A DNA stretch of 64,000 nucleotides, from assembly GCF_024362695.1 (NCBI RefSeq), contig NC_065415.1:9465438-9529437 (forward strand). The letters run 5' to 3'. This document shows positions 1 through 11,467 of the stretch, piece by piece. The notes beneath the pieces were generated by a model that did no database searches, was not told the origin of the DNA, and saw nothing but the letters and a program-made list of their open reading frames with translations. A program made the position numbers and the translations under genes. Position 1 is the stretch's first letter. The number at the start of each line of letters is the position of its first letter. This DNA comes from Pectinophora gossypiella (lineage: Eukaryota > Arthropoda > Insecta > Lepidoptera > Gelechiidae).

Positions 1-1160
1 GATATTCATTAGTGTTATTTGTTCACGTATTGAGAAAAAAATATTTCAATAATAGTAAAACTCTTTGTAATACATTTACAGGCGAAACCAAGTTTAAAGT
101 TTTTAGGTTTAGTTTTTATGTCAGGGTTTTATATTATATATTAGAAATGGTGTACTTATAAGTAAATATAAGCTTGTATTTATCTGTACAAATCTTTAAA
201 TTCTGATTTGGGCGAGATTTTCATTTCCGCAACGACTATCGGTTTTGAAAGTACTCACGGGACCGACGTCGACAAATTAGGATACATCGCGCGTAGGAGC
301 CGCGCTCTCTATTGATTCAGATTTTTAACTTAACTAAATTAATATTACTTACTTGTACATATGCCAAAATGAGACGAAATGCAAAAAAAAAAAAACCACG
401 GCCCTATTTTTCCCTAAAAAAGTAGCAAGGAGAATGCTACACCGACCAGATAGTGGATCTTAAATTAGTAGGCAAAAATATTTGCAACAAATTGTAAATA
501 ACGGAACTTTACCGAAGTCATTTATAAATAACACTTTTATTATTTGAAGTAATGAGAAATGGAGGGCTTTTTACTTAGCAGAGTGGGGTGAGATGAGAAT
601 AACATAACTAATGCGGAAACAGATACGTAAATAATATTTAGCCTCCAGACCCCTCCGCCGGAATAAAAGAATTGATCTGTAACTTGTGGATCAAGTTCGG
701 TTAATTGAATTAGGAGTCATTTGCGAACGTGTTACGTATGGCTGTGTTGTTTGGCTGCCGCCGGCTGAGAGGCGAACGCTTCGGACGTGACATGAGCGGG
801 CCACTCCCCTACCACGTCGACAATTGTCAATAAAAAAAAAGCTTTCGTATCACCCGCCCAAGCCATTGTAATCCACGCAAATACCTACCCCATTCTTGGT
901 GATGCGTCTTTACGATAAGTACTTACCTACTGATATTAGATCTTTTATCTCTTTGAGAAATTAAGTCATTCAACTTTTTATTTTTAGTCTAATGGTTGTT
1001 TGTATGTACCTGTCGTCTCTTCGGAAAAACCTCATGCCCTTTTATGAAGACTAATACGCAAATCATACCTTTAATGTCGTCACGTGCTGATGCTATTTTG
1101 GGAGTGGGTGTAATATTATGGCTGCAGTATTGCAAAGGTGTCGTGTCAGTCAGTATGGTC
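1..1160. other. Intergenic or intronic DNA, no gene seen
   Basis: AT-rich sequence with short poly-A runs (about 383-395 and 830-840) and no ORF with recognisable protein character. No repeat family of this window was recognised here. Confidence 0.6.
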
Positions 1161-1204
1161 AGCTGTGTGTAGTAGCCTGCGGGTGTGTGTGTGTGCGAGT
1201 GTGA

Positions 1205-1390
1205 ATGGGCGAGGGCGCGGGGGGCGGGAGCGGTATCGACGCGCGCGCCGCGCATGCGCCGCCGCTGCTCACCTGTTGCCGTGAGGCCGTGGAAAGATAC
1301 TCTTTCAAATTAAGGTGGACACCTGATACCGAAATAAAAGCAGTTTTCAAATCGGCGTCACATCGCCGGCGTCACCTCTTATATTTCAGC
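1205..1390 (-). other. GC-rich island next to a candidate minus-strand first exon
   Basis: A GC-rich patch (about 1205-1280) adjoins a minus-strand stretch that ends in a good splice-donor match, CAACAG followed by GTGAGC (exon side ends at 1273). On the same strand a TATATA-type sequence lies near 1416-1423, about 30 bases above a possible start of this exon. The stretch reads openly in one frame for about 30 codons, but an in-frame TGA precedes it and its only ATG in another frame is followed directly by a stop. If real, it is more likely a 5' UTR exon than a coding one. The same TATATAAG also reads as a plus-strand TATA box, so direction is uncertain. Confidence 0.2.
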
Positions 1391-1399
1391 CCCTACAAT

Positions 1400-2455
1400 C
1401 GAGGGTCCTAGGAGGGTATATAAGAACTAATATAAAGTAAATTTTAACCAATGAACTTTATTTGCCGATAAAATTTAATTAATTTGTTTCCAAAGAGGCT
1501 GTCTAATTCTATAATATTGTAGGATTCATCGTGGGAAAATATTTTTAATTATGTTGCTTATAATTATTATAAATGAGTAAAATGATGCATTCAAAAATGT
1601 GTTGTAACTAAGTCAAAATAAATATTACAAGATCTAATAATATATATTTCTATGATTATAAGTCTATGATATTTGTGAAAAAAGTAGAAGAAGAATCGTA
1701 ATCTAAAGGCAATTTAGGTTTAATATAAGAATAAAACGTTAGTTTCATCGAAAAAAAGCCTAGGCCTCAAGCAAAGCCTCAATTCGACACGACGTTCCAT
1801 TTTCGGGGCGATAGGATTCCATTAGACGGGACAGAAATAATGTAATGTGCTGAATAAGAAAGTAATAAAGTACAATGCTGGTTATTTTCGGTACATGATA
1901 AGATCAAACGATATAGAACGAGGCTGGACTTAGATATAGCGACACTGCCAGTTAGGATCGAGTCACTCTCATGCGGGGTCGTGAGGACAATACACCGACG
2001 CCGTTCATGCCATAGCTATTAAAATATCCGCTGAATGTCTGAGTGGCTGTTCAGATCGACCGTTGCATTAGCAAGGCGCAACCACGCTTCGTGGGTTCAA
2101 GTGGAAATTTAATTCTATTTGTTTGTCGCCCACTGAGAGTGCTTGTTTGTAGATAATCTAGGATTCACTCGACTGTACAATGTGTTCGCAAATGCCTGCA
2201 CACTGTCTTTTAGAGAAAATTTAGAATGCCAGATTGAGACGGTCGGTGGAAACCGGGCCAAGGATTTTAAGGATTGTCAAGGATAAAAGATTATTAAACC
2301 TTGGCCCAACCTAACAGTAGATTAAATTATTCCTAATTTTTATTTAATACTGGTTATAAGTGACTTTGAGTGCGACTTACTCTCAGTTTTGTTGTTCGCA
2401 GGCGTAGACCGGTTTATTTGTGATCCATGTACTTATATTGAACCTAATTAATAAA
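1400..2455. other. No gene seen
   Basis: AT-rich non-coding DNA. A weakly tRNA-like stretch near 2035-2110 (D-arm-like and TTC-loop-like pieces) was not convincing enough to call. Confidence 0.55.
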
Positions 2456-2465
2456 GACATAACAT

Positions 2466-2774
2466 AACACAACATAGGCAGCCTGTATGTCCCAATATTA
2501 GGCACAGGCCCCCACTCCGTCAACCGGTGGTATAGAGCATACTTCACCATGCTGCTCCATTGCGAGTTAGTAGCTCGGGACCAACGGCTTAACATTTCCT
2601 TTTGAAGCACGGAATCATCTTACTTTTCAGATAATCGGGTGATTCAAGCCCGCAATGTCCTTACCAAACAAAGGACAGTCAAAGAAAGTGACTTCGACAA
2701 TGTCCCTATAGGGAATCGAACCCGGACCTCTAGATCCTGAGCCCAACGCTGTAACCACTAGATCACAGAGGCTG
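2466..2774 (-). mobile_element. tRNA-headed SINE, type I tail, full length
   Basis: Reading the minus strand from 2774, the element begins with a tRNA-like head with an A-box-like stretch and a clear B box (GGTTCGATTCC, complement at 2712-2722). It then has the family body ('GATGATTCCGTGCTTC', 'AAGCCGTTGGTCCC') and ends with the 'GGGGGCCTGTGCC...TGGGACATA' tail and an ATAACAT-rich end. The same head and body occur at 31668-32005. A small minus ORF over this region is only translated repeat. No clear target duplication was found. Confidence 0.85.
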
Positions 2775-3365
2775 TTAGAGATTTTAGATTGCTGCTATTA
2801 TTAATACGGTCACGTAGAGTTTAGTTAGATATTCTTTGTCTACTTTACGAGAACGACTGCGTCGGTTTTTTCCCGGTTTTTCTGTCAATTTCACCCTTTT
2901 CGAGTGCGGAGAACTATATTTATAAAAATATGCAAGACGTAATTTTTTTGGAAATAATTATTTTATCAATAAAGTACTACAATACAGCACTGTTTCGCAG
3001 ACAGAGAAGTAACAAATTTTATTTAACGTTTTTTCTTTTCAAACAAGAAACGAGTACATTATTCAAAACATTATTTTTTATTTCGTATGATTTTGTTGGT
3101 TTAATCAATAGAGATTTATTTATATTTGGATTATTTTAGTACTTTTTCCTGTCGTACGTAATACGTGGCAGCTTTGACGAAAATAACGTAAATTAAAGAT
3201 CTTCAGTTCTTGTTTTATTACCAAATATTTTTCTAGTGATCCAATTTCTGGCAACCTTTGCTTCTTACACCCACCGTCTACTATATAGGAAATATTTATT
3301 TCAGGTAATACCCACATCATCAAATTCATCATCAAAAAAATTCAGTTAAAAATTCAATTAAAACA

Positions 3366-4169
3366 ATGTATAAAAAAATTCAGTTAAAGATAAACGCAAG
3401 TAAAACTAAAATAATGACAACATCCAAACATCCAGCAAATTATAGACCTGTTAAACTGAATGACAACATATTAGAAAGAGTTGATAGTTTCAAATATCTT
3501 GGAAGTATAGTAAATAGTGACTCTAGATGCACACAAGACATAATAGCCAGAATTGCAATAGCCAAACAAGCATTAAACAGGAAAAAATACATTTTGAAAA
3601 CCAAAAACATATCATTAAAAATACTAAGGAAACGGTTTATTAAATCATATATTTGGAGCATTGCACTCTATGGAAGTGAAACGTGGACTATGACACAAAG
3701 AGACAGAGAGAGGTTGGAAGCGTTTGAGATGTGGTGTTGGCGAAGGATGGAGGGTATAAGCTGGACTGAAATGGTGTCAAATGAAAAAGTACTGGAAAGA
3801 GTTGAAGAAAAGAGAACCATATTGAAGACTATAGAGAACCGGAGAGGAAATATGATTGGCCACCTGATACGACACGATTCATTTATAACAAACATTATAG
3901 AAGGAAAAATTGAAGGGAAGAGAGGAAGGGGTAGACCTAGGATAACATTTATGAAACAAATAAAAGAGAAGGTGCAGGTCGTGTCGTATCGGGAGGTGAA
4001 GGTTTTGGCGGGAAGAAGAGAGGAATGGCGGTTACTCCGTTCAAGAGCGCAGCTTTTAAATAGAGAGAGAGAATACCTAAATAGAATGGAGAAATATCAA
4101 AACAACATATGCTATGACTGGCATATTATTTTGTCACATCACGCAATATCATTCAGGAGTTTAGCATAA
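3366..4169 (+). pseudogene. LINE reverse transcriptase, C-terminal fragment
   Basis: A 267-codon open frame matches the C-terminal third of a non-LTR reverse transcriptase of RTE/BovB-like character. Residues 8-18 give the post-catalytic 'INASKTKIM' block. 'VDSFKYLGSIV' (about 40-50) is RT motif E, followed by the 'ALYGSETWT' thumb/connector and the 'IEGKRGRGRPRI' basic segment. The catalytic YADD motif lies upstream of the truncation and is missing, so no polymerase can be made. Comparison with the stub at 26156-26316 shows a 2-base deletion near 4039 that shifts the frame past the element's own stop. The element's 3' end is at about 4073, in a GA-rich tail, and the last ~30 residues are flanking DNA. 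Family assignment is from motif memory, not a search. Confidence 0.85.
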
Positions 4170-4815
4170 AAAAAGGAAATCGCGTAAATTATCTATTAGA
4201 AACTTAATTTCAGTATGCATGTAGAATTACGAGAAATTGAAACGAATGACTGAGGATGAAGCAGATTTAATATTCTGTCATTTTAGAACGTTAACGAAAT
4301 CGTACATTTTTGAGGCGTCAATATTGTCGAATAAAGGAATCCATTTTCATGAGTAAACACAGATAGAAATACTACAATCATCTTGCTCAGCACTTGTCTG
4401 AACTTATTAAATTAGTAGAATATATTCTACTATTTTAATAAAATTCACTTAGTGTTAAAAAAGAGATGTCCACAATTTGTTGTAACTGTCAACTTTAATT
4501 TATAAATATGAAAAATACAAGTAATTTACATAAGACGCCGAACTTTGTTGGCAAGTTTGGTCAAACAACTTCATTTCTAAGTAATTGGAATGGTTTCCTG
4601 CAGGAAGCAGGTGTTGATTTGACGTGGGTATTTATTTTTCTGTACTAAAGTCATTTATTTAAATCTGTTTTTCTTTAATTTGTTTGACGTACTTAATTCA
4701 AATCTTTTGGTAACAAGATTCTTTAATATTATTTATTAAAAAATCTGCGGATATTTTTAACAAATTTCTTAAGGTGAATAAATCGTATACATATTGCATA
4801 TATTTCATACAAATT
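4170..4815. other. No gene seen
   Basis: AT-rich non-coding sequence between the LINE fragment and the next SINE. Confidence 0.6.
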
Positions 4816-4816
4816 A

Positions 4817-5130
4817 CCGACCTCCGTGGTCCAGTAGTTTGAGCGTTCGGCTCACGATCCGGAGGTCCAGGTTCAAATCCCGGTGGGGACATATCACGAC
4901 AATCACTTTGTGATCCCTAGTTTGGTTAGGACATTACAGGCTGATAACCTGATTGTCCGAAAGTAAGATGTTCCGTGCTTCGGAAGGCACGTTAAGCCGT
5001 TGGTCCCGGTTACTACTTACTGATGCAAGTTAGTAGTCGTTACATGAGCCATGTCAGGGGCCTTTGGCGGTTCAGTAGTAACCTTGACACCAGGGGTTGG
5101 TAATCTACCTCACAATCCACACGATAGAAG
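4817..5130 (+). mobile_element. tRNA-headed SINE, type II tail
   Basis: The head 'CCTCCGTGGTCCAGTAG' and the B box 'GGTTCAAATCC' are those of a tRNA. The body (TCACTTTGTGATCCCTAG, then TTCCGTGCTTCGGAAGGCAC and GCCGTTGGTCCCGG) matches 63393-63718. The tail includes 'GACACCAGGGG' and ends CACACGATAGAAG. It is full length but has no obvious flanking duplication, so it is probably old. An antisense ORF over the head (SPPGFEPGPPD-like) is an artefact of the tRNA sequence. Confidence 0.9.
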
Positions 5131-5139
5131 ACTGCCTTA

Positions 5140-5570
5140 TCAATAAAAAACAAGCAGTGAACGTATGTATATACTACATAAATATCCGACAGCTCATTAA
5201 AGGTCGATTGAATTATTTGATAATTGGATTAAATATTCCTTAGCTGTGAAATACTTATACACAAGTACACCGCTTGTTATTTTTTTATTGGTAGGACGGT
5301 AATAATCCGTCGATTATTTATTATATAAGTATTCATACTTGTACGTTTCCCCAACATAATTATTATATTACATACTTACTCAATTTCAACATTATCTAAC
5401 GAGCCAGTTTGAATGGAAAATATTCACGAAAGTACAACAAATTTCGCGGGAAGTTACTTATACTGTAGTTTGGTTTGTTTGTGTTCATATGCTTCGACTA
5501 AAAGAGTCCTTGCCAAGGGAACAAGGTGATATTTGTATATCCGCTTTTTTATGTAAGTAACTTTTTCTAG
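5140..5570. other. No gene seen
   Basis: AT-rich non-coding DNA without a recognised repeat. Confidence 0.5.
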
Positions 5571-5571
5571 G

Positions 5572-5745
5572 TTTGCCTCAGATGGCATTAACTAAATGGG
5601 GAGCATTGATGCCTATAAAAGAATCGAGCGTCGTGAGTTGGCCGATAGCGATAAGTGCTGAAAGGGGAAAATCGTCGACCACGCCGGCGGGATCGGTATC
5701 GGGGTCCTGAAATGTTTGTTGTGCCGAGTTCTATGACTAAAGAAA
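5572..5745 (+). repeat. Dispersed repeat A, copy 1
   Basis: Contains 'CAGATGGCATTAACTA', 'AAATGGGGAGC', 'GCGATAAG.GCTGAAAG' and 'GTCGACCACGC' in the same order as 20632-20900. Shorter inverted copies of its first part lie at 31535-31605 and 63880-63930. It looks like part of a larger retroelement, but no protein can be assigned. Confidence 0.7.
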
Positions 5746-5827
5746 TCAAGAGGTATATTACATTTGGGCGGTGATAATTTGCGAAACCTTTTCTAAGCAT
5801 GATGTACTTATTTGGAAGTCACAACTA

Positions 5828-6310
5828 CTAGGGGATTTGGGTGGTGCATAGCAGAATCGAAGAAACGTTCTTGTGTGAACGATTTTGTAACACCTGTGTG
5901 GATTTTCGCCTTATTTTTGGAGATAATTTACTACGCTTGTTTAGAAGACAGTGAAGGCGACCCATTGCAAATGCGGCGCGTTCATGTACATGTTTGATAT
6001 CGACACTAAACGTTAGACATTTATCTAAACTACTTCTGTCGAGATATTTGGCTTGCTCCTCCTTAGAGATCGGCTTGCCAAACATCTTGACGATTTTAAG
6101 TTAGCGGCGTGACCGTACCGTGGCGTGTTATAATAGCTACTGCTACATTTTTCCCCAGGTTTACTTGAATTCTCCATTTGCGAAACCACTTAACCACGGC
6201 GTTTGTCACGCGTTGGAGGATTCTTGTCATCATAACCCGACCACAGTAAGAAGAATAAATGTCTATGTCGCCTGCAAATAGAACTAGTTCAGTATTGGGG
6301 AGTGTCATTG
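5828..6310 (-). pseudogene. Jockey-like reverse transcriptase fragment, broken
   Basis: Two minus-strand reading frames that belong together. The upstream one (6308-6096) has the RT motif C region with 'FAGD' in place of the usual FADD/YADD, followed by 'WFRKWRIQVN' typical of Jockey-clade LINEs. The downstream one (6085-5828) has 'LTFSVDIKHVHERAAFAMGRL', the segment that normally follows. A frameshift and stop near 6090 separate them, and one catalytic Asp is replaced by Gly. No endonuclease or 3' end is recognisable. This is a dead internal fragment of a mobile element. Confidence 0.75.
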
Positions 6311-7230
6311 GTGTACAGTGAGAACAGTAAAGGACGTGACATCGGAAGGGTTCACATGTAATGATTGTTATGGAAATGTCTTGTAGTGGGTCCTGAGAAT
6401 GAATATAGAGAGGTCGTAACAGTCGTAGGCCGGAGTTTTACGACACTCGTGAAGTGAGCGTTCATCTTAGTCAAATTGTACTTTATGGGTTGGAAGGTTA
6501 CATTTTGCGGGCAATATATCTAACGCGACAGACACCGCCTTGCACTCTTCTGTAATGTAACGCACATAAGACGTCTTTAGTTAAATGGATTGGACATAAA
6601 AAATTCCCAATGGGAACGACTTTCGTAGATACTTTAAAAGGTATAAGGGGTCACGGTCCGTTAGTGGGCGTTTTTACAGTTTCCCTGAATTGCACACGTG
6701 TGGACGACGTGTTCGTTCACGGAACACTGCAGTATACTACACTACGCGACATTTTTCCGTGAAATCGTAATTCCACTTTATGCTAACACCGCTTAATTAC
6801 ATTAAAATACATCACTTTGTTTTACAGTAGAAGAGTAGGAATTTTCTGAAGGTGAAAACAAAGGAATTTTAGTACCAGTAAGAATTAATTTCGTTAAAAC
6901 TTTCATCTCAACATCCCGATTATAAATTAAGCTTGTCATTGGATTTGTTGTTTTAAAAGCAAAATGTGACGCAGTTTATTTTAATTTACGTCACTCAAAA
7001 TGTTGTAAGAATACGTACATATTTTTTAGAACGGTTTTTAGCGTTTTACGTTTAAAACGAATAAAACTTAAAAATCTTCCCAGGAGTGGGTGTAAGTATA
7101 TACTATTCACCTCTACCTACTCCTTTGGTGATAAAGGCGTGTTCGTATGTCTGCATGTAAACAAAGAACTACTATCGTATTTCGTTTACAATGTTTGGGT
7201 AAATGTTCTTGGAAATATAATTATTTTCAT
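6310..7230. other. No gene seen
   Basis: Mostly unremarkable sequence. At about 7081-7145 a short stretch ('GAGTGGGTGTAAGTATA', 'CCTCTACCTACTCCTT', 'AAAGGCGTG') resembles the end of a dispersed repeat also seen at 43030-43200 and 60095-60130. Confidence 0.5.
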
Positions 7231-7233
7231 TTT

Positions 7234-7628
7234 TAGGGTTCGGTATCCAAAGGGATAAAAAACGGGATCATATTACTGAGACTTCGTTGTCTGTTCATCG
7301 GTCCGTCTGTCACCAGGCTGTTTCTCATGAACCGTGATAGTCAGACAGTTGAAATTTTCACAGATGATGTATTTCTGTTGGATAATAATAAAATAAATAT
7401 TTAGGGGAGCTCCCATGCAATAAATGTGACTTTTTGCTCGTTTTGGCTTGATATTATTAACGGCAACAGGTAGTCGCTTGAAATTTTCACACAATATTTA
7501 AGTATATATTCACTTTAAAACGAAATATTTAATTAAAATTAAATTAATAACTAAGGGGGGCTTCCATACATAATGGCACGGAACCCTTTGTGCGCGAGTT
7601 CGGCTCGCACTTGGTCGGTTTTTTTAAT
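7234..7628 (+). repeat. Dispersed repeat B (AGGGTTC...GAACCCT), degenerate copy
   Basis: Begins TTTTAGGGTTCGGTATC, runs through a CTGTC/CCGTCTGTC-rich segment and ends ACGGAACCCTTTGTGCGCG...CGCACTTGGTCGGTTTTTTT. Start and end form a short inverted repeat (AGGGTTCCG/CGGAACCCT). Related copies begin at 32032 and 46599. It is non-coding. Confidence 0.7.
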
Positions 7629-7629
7629 T

Positions 7630-8560
7630 ATGCGAGAAACTTGGGATAAACAGTGATCAAGAGTTTCATGTTCCGTATCAAAGAGATGATAAGATTTAAA
7701 GGGTTATTCTTATGAGATTTTCTTGTAAGTATTTTTTTTTTAATTGGGAAAATATATTTTTCCAGTTAAGACATTCCATCGCAACATCTTTAGTCCTGCG
7801 TGTAGCACGTCATGGGAGACTTTTTAGTCATTTATCGTTGTTAACAGGTGTTGTGGAGACGTGGTGAGCTGTCGGAAGTGGCTAATGAACCTGTTGCTCG
7901 TGACTGATGGACGCTACCTCGGCACTCCTCGAAGAATTTGGCCAGGTACCACCCACTGTCAATCACGCTTTTAGCACTCCAAAGCCTCGACAGAACAACG
8001 AGATTCCGTAAGGTCACACGCAATGGTGCACGCTTCGCTTTAATAATTGTGTCATCACTAGAAAAAGCGTTTACTTCAGCTACGAAGTAGCTACGAGGTT
8101 ATGCTACGGAAATGTTGCTACGAAATATCGTAGCATGTAGAAACTTGTTTACGGTCGTGATGGATGACGTTGTTGTTCTAATGGACGTGAGATGAATACA
8201 CACAGTCTACACTGTCTACAAGGGTTTGAGTTATTAAAGTCTTAATCCTTAAGTATTACTTACGTCAGGTGAATACTGAAATACCAAGTATACAAGTGAA
8301 ACTAACTTTCTTTATACTGCATTACATTTAGTGAAAACAGGTATATATATTTTCACGCGTAATCAATAAATATATTCTATATTCTTTATTTTCATACTAT
8401 GACTAAGTTACATATGAGTTTCAGATCACAGACCCTTTCGGGCACAACAAAATAGAAGTTTAAAAGAGAGAAGGAAGCTTTTCAAATAGTAACATAAGTA
8501 TCATTAAGGTATTCACTAGTGATGTAGTAACATTTATTAATTAGAAGTTCTTTTATTTTT
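7630..8560. other. No gene seen; GCTACG-rich cluster at 8080-8140
   Basis: Non-coding. Around 8080-8140 the hexamer GCTACG and variants recur ('GAAGTAGCTACGAGG', 'TTGCTACGAAATATCGTAGC'), partly as inverted copies. A similar cluster is at 30930-30975. A minus ORF at 7841-8023 could not be assigned. Confidence 0.5.
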
Positions 8561-8565
8561 TTATA

Positions 8566-9187
8566 TGTCGGAGTTAGTTATGAATTAAGAAGAGAAATTG
8601 ATCAAATCGGAAAATAAAATGAAGTTACATCACTACCGTCATGAAGTTGCATCGCTCCGACGTCAGGTGGCGTACGGCCAGAGCTGAGTGAAGTCGGAGA
8701 GTCACTACAGAGTCGTCGTGTCGAGCGGACGTGCACTGCCGTTCTAGTCGGGCAGTCTACCGCGAACCATCGTCATGAGCGGACGTGTCGAATAATTACG
8801 AGGAGTGCTATAGTCGCTCACCTATAACTTGTAGGGACGTCAAGAAAGTGTGATCGGAAAAGAGTACCTAGCAAGTACGTTCACATGTCCCGATGATTCG
8901 GTCCGAATATAGGAACCATGGGTGGTGGAGGGCAAGTAGAGGGCGAGTAGCCCCTTCGCGCTAATGTCCTTATGCGCGCTAGATAACGAGAGACTGTGTA
9001 ACCGTTACGAATACCGTGACGTTGCCGTGAGTGTGTACCTTATGCTGTGACTTTATTTAATCGTGATACAAAAACTATGTGGAAGTAAATAAAATGATTG
9101 TGATACTATTGACGGCCATTATTGTCTTCTAACGCCCACCCTCCATTCTGATGATGATGTTACGACACACCCACCACTGTTACGACA
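8566..9187 (+). repeat. 5' LTR
   Basis: The first 574 bases match the 3' LTR with one substitution noticed (T/C near 8683). A polyadenylation signal AATAAA is at 9088-9093. The stretch 9140-9174 differs in block from the partner LTR and contains extra GAT triplets and an extra copy of the terminal TTACGACA. The last 13 bases match again. Confidence 0.93.
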
Positions 9188-10436
9188 TCAGAAGTGGGAT
9201 TAGTGGACTTGGATGAAGACAACGTGATGCGACGTTCACAACAAGACAATGCAAGTTTTGATTATCACAATCAGAAGAAGATTATGATCATTATCACATT
9301 CGTGTGACCACGTGATGAAGATGTAGTCTACAGCCATGCCTGAATTTGGAGATGGACCTGAACTTGAAGTGACCTGGACCTTGTTAATGATCGGCATCAC
9401 TACATGCCGTAAGATATGATGGAGTGAACATCACAATATTTCCATACTGTCTGCAGTCGTGTTTGAAAATTATGCGGGGAAGAAAATGGCGCGGGCTGAG
9501 CCGTAGCCGTGTAAAGTGACGACATCATGGCAGCGCGTTGTATACCGTCCGGACTTGCTGCGCTGTTGCTGTTGAAGACCTAAACCATGTCACAAGACCA
9601 GTGGTTGATCTTTTATTGGAAATTCTTATAAGTCCTGGTGAGTCGTACTTATTTGTTTTACCTGATTTTAAAGATGGGAAGTTTTAATAGGATACAAACG
9701 AATATAGTGCAGAAAGTTCTCTTTTTTAACTTTAGTTAAATTGGGAATCGTAATGAAGTGAAGTAAACATTCTGAAGTAAAATGATTAGGATTATGATTA
9801 AAGAAATAGGCTTAGAAAAAGCCCGAAACAGAGTAAATCATTAGTGAGAAAATTGGAGCAAAACATTCTAAATGATGATCATACCGAATCAGTAATTGTG
9901 TAAGTGCGGTAATATTTCCTCGAGGTGTTGGTCGCTACATTGTGACTTTATGACTTGTGTGTGTGAGAGCAGGGTGCTCTGTCGTTTTGTGGTCGTGGAC
10001 CATGGTGGCCATCCCGGGAGGGGATGTTGTGACTCATGACTGTTTTGTAGCGTAACCGCAGTTTGGGGAGAAATATTACAGCCTGTTGTGCTTTGCAGTA
10101 GATGTGTAATGTTGGTTGATTTAATTGAGCAATGAAAGCTATGATTGACCTGTTTCGGAGCAACTCTGATAGGAAGCTGCGCACTTGTAGTGTTCGGGGC
10201 TGCAGCCACTTTTGTGCTGCTCGTCTTAGAAACTACAGGTATGCGGTCGAAGCCCGGATTTCATGTTGACTTTGTATTTGGTCATGACATTGTACCTGAA
10301 TCTAAGTCAAGTTGACCTCCGGTAGAATTAGTCGAACTGCACAAATTAGAAATTAGTGATATAAAAGAAATTGTGTAACGCATTGACCACTATTCTACCA
10401 ACTAAAATGTAAAGTTTGTGTGCTAGCTGTGTTTGA

Positions 10437-10810
10437 GATATCGTCACTTGGTGTAAGTGGCATGAGTTGCTGTCGCTCGATTTAGGTGGCAGTGACGACT
10501 GTGTTGAGATATCGTCACTTGGTGTAAGTGGCATGAGTTACTGTCGCTCGATTTAGGTGGCAGTAACGACTGTGTTGGGATATCGTCACTTGGTGTAAGT
10601 GGCATGAGTTGCTGTCGCTCGATTTAGGTGGCAGCAACGACTGTGTTGAGATATCGTCACTTGGTGTAAGTGGCATGAGTTGCTACCGCTCGATTTAGGT
10701 GGTAGTGACGCCTGGTTGTGAGATATCGTCACTCAGTAGAGTGGCATGAGTTGCTACCGCTCGATTTAGGTGGTAGTGACGCCTGGTTGTGAGATATCGT
10801 TACTCAGCTG
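10437..10810 (+). repeat. 71-bp tandem repeat, about five units
   Basis: The marker GATATCGT starts at 10437, 10508, 10579, 10650, 10722 and 10793, giving spacings of 71, 71, 71, 72 and 71. Units share 'AAGTGGCATGAGTT', 'CGCTCGATTTAGGTGG' and a GTGACG/CGACTG segment. The last two form a subtype (GCTACCGCTC, CCTGGTTGTG). It lies inside the LTR element and does not code for protein. Confidence 0.93.
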
Positions 10811-10917
10811 ATTTTAGTGTAAAGAGTAATTGGATTTTCAAGTTTGGTTGTTTATAGTGTGTGAATACTGGTCAATGGTCCGGTAGTGTTAGTTGATGAT
10901 TTATCATGATGTAATGT

Positions 10918-11360
10918 GAGCTCATGTAGAGTCACAAGTAGAGCTCATGTAGAGTCGCAAGTAGAGCTCATGTAGAGTCACAAGTAGAACTCGTGTAGAG
11001 TCACAAGAAGAGCTCGTGTAGAGTCACAAGTAGAGCTCGTGTAGAGTCACAAGTAGAGCTCGTGTAGAGTCACAAGTAGAGCTCGTGTAGAGTCACAAGT
11101 AGAGCTCGTGTAGAGTCACAAGTAGAGCTCGTGTAGAGTCACAAGTAGAGCTCGTGTAGAGTCACAAGTAGAGCTCGTGTAGAGTCTCAAGTAGAGCTCG
11201 TGTAGAGTCTCAAGTAGAGCTCGTGTAGAGTCTCAAGTAGAGCTCGTGTAGAGTCTCAAGTAGAGCTCGTGTAGAGTCTCAAGTAGAGCTCATGTAGAGT
11301 CTCAAGTAGAGCTCATGTAGGAGCTTACGTAGAGTCACAAAAAGAACTCGGGTAGAGTCC
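10918..11360 (+). repeat. 23-bp tandem repeat, about 17 full units plus degenerate ones
   Basis: GAGCTC(A/G)TGTAGAGTC followed by (A/T)CAAGTA repeats in register from 10918 to about 11308, then decays through three imperfect units. Variants are grouped: the first units have CATG, most have CGTG, and units from about 11171 carry TCTCAAG instead of TCACAAG. This indicates stepwise local duplication. It is continuous with no spacers, so it is not a CRISPR array. It lies inside the LTR element. Confidence 0.93.
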
Positions 11361-11467
11361 TATATAGTCTCATGTTAGGTCAGGAATGACCGAGCGAACT
11401 TGGATACTGTGCTGTAGCATATTGTTTCAGATTAACACACGAGGACGTGTGTCACGCAGGATGGCCG

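Noticed and set aside
2035..2110. tRNA-like stretch
   Set aside because: D-arm and TTC-loop fragments are present but no acceptor or anticodon stem can be formed.
4698..4892. Minus-strand ORF with SPPGFEPGPPD-like start
   Set aside because: It is the antisense of the tRNA-like SINE head; this peptide appears wherever such heads are translated backwards.
10918..11360. Regular 23-bp repeat considered as a CRISPR array
   Set aside because: Units are head-to-tail with no unique spacers and lie inside a eukaryotic retroelement.
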